Assembly (NCBI GenBank): GCA_044224495.1
Contig: JBGAKG010000003.1
Location: 62,001-126,000 of the forward strand
Direction of reading: 5' to 3'
Source: JBGAKG01 sp044224495
GTDB taxonomy: Bacteria > Myxococcota_A > Polyangia > Polyangiales > Polyangiaceae
Length of the DNA stretch: 64,000 nt
Below, piece after piece: positions 63,820 to 64,000 of the stretch (position 1 is its first letter; each line of letters begins with the position of its first letter). The notes under the pieces were generated by a model. That model did not search any database. It was not told the DNA's origin and saw only the letters and a list, made by a program, of their open reading frames with translations. Position numbers and translations under genes: made by a program.

Positions 63820-64000
63820 ATGCATGTCGTGAAAAACCGCAAGCACCTCACCCCGGAGGCGGGGGTGCCCGCAGCCGAGGGAGCGCACGCGATGCGCCGC
63901 GGTGGTGCCCGCCACGAGGTCAGCGAGCGGATCCACATGCTCGGCCCGAACTTGAAGGCCCGCGAGGGGTGGGCGCTCAACGTGAGCCGCGGCGGCGTCC
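63820..64000 (+). CDS. PilZ-domain protein (N-terminus, partial)
   Basis: About 60 residues are visible before the right edge. After a basic N-terminus (MHVVKNRKHLTPEAG) the sequence RRGGARHEVSERIHMLGPNL, then ALNVSRGGV, matches the start of a PilZ domain: the RxxxR c-di-GMP motif and the (D/N)xSxxG motif, with Asn before Val-Ser. PilZ domains bind cyclic-di-GMP and in myxobacteria affect motility and surface polysaccharide. ATG 63820 is used; GTG 63829 has AGGA eight bases upstream and may be the real start. Confidence 0.72.
   Translation, partial: MHVVKNRKHLTPEAGVPAAEGAHAMRRGGARHEVSERIHMLGPNLKAREGWALNVSRGGV

Overview
This is a very GC-rich (roughly 70%), densely packed chromosomal window. 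It looks like a large-genome myxobacterium (Myxococcota, probably Polyangia). The signs are two Hanks-type Ser/Thr kinases, PP2C- and PPP-type phosphatases, a PilZ protein, many Ala/Asp/Gly-rich lipoproteins, two IgGFc-binding-like paralogues, Cys-rich repeat surface proteins, and one protein with a MYXO-CTERM-like tail (Cys-x-Cys, one membrane helix, Arg cluster). I see no rRNA, tRNA, CRISPR array, insertion sequence or prophage. No stretch over 300 bases is without a gene. Neighbouring genes often share a 4-nt start/stop overlap (ATGA or GTGA), so short translationally coupled operons are common.

Layout. 0-6.2 kb: the start of a membrane protein, a large receptor-like Ser/Thr kinase, a divergent small histidine kinase, an IgGFc-binding-like lipoprotein and a PPP phosphatase. 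6.2-13.5 kb: two tandem hairpins, a giant UvrA with four ABC ATPase modules, and a coupled GT-C-like membrane protein. 13.5-18.5 kb (minus): L,D-transpeptidase, GMC oxidoreductase and the second IgGFc-binding-like protein. 18.6-21.5 kb: aldehyde dehydrogenase and a second Ser/Thr kinase. 21.5-29 kb (minus): two small membrane proteins, an 844-residue Cys-repeat lipoprotein, a triheme cytochrome coupled to Fpg, a small lipoprotein coupled to GTP-type PEPCK. 29-35 kb: small secreted or lipoproteins, a duplicated DUF1259 protein, a membrane-anchored PP2C with an EF-hand-like loop, and a lamin-tail protein with eight exact-length 39-bp repeats.

35.1-46.9 kb holds two complete tripartite RND efflux cassettes pointing at each other (TolC-HlyD-HME pump on plus; TolC-HAE pump-HlyD on minus), with one lipoprotein gene between them. 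The HME pump has lost its expected stop and its frame runs through the opposing lipoprotein gene. 46.9-51.8 kb is a tightly coupled plus-strand operon: beta-propeller lipoprotein, ChrB-like protein, ABC ATPase, ABC-2/GldG-like permease, and a concanavalin-fold lipoprotein. It diverges from the second RND cassette across only 27-45 bp. I consider this the best candidate for an undescribed functional unit.

51.8-64 kb: small secreted proteins, a lysozyme-like lipoprotein, a minus-strand group (isocitrate-dehydrogenase-like enzyme, vWA lipoprotein, c-type cytochrome, PQQ-type sugar dehydrogenase fused to a diheme domain), an alpha/beta hydrolase, a Pro-rich lipoprotein, an M16 peptidase coupled to a PpiD/SurA-like foldase, a small cytosolic protein and the start of a PilZ-domain gene. 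All functional calls rest on motifs read by eye; no database search was run.
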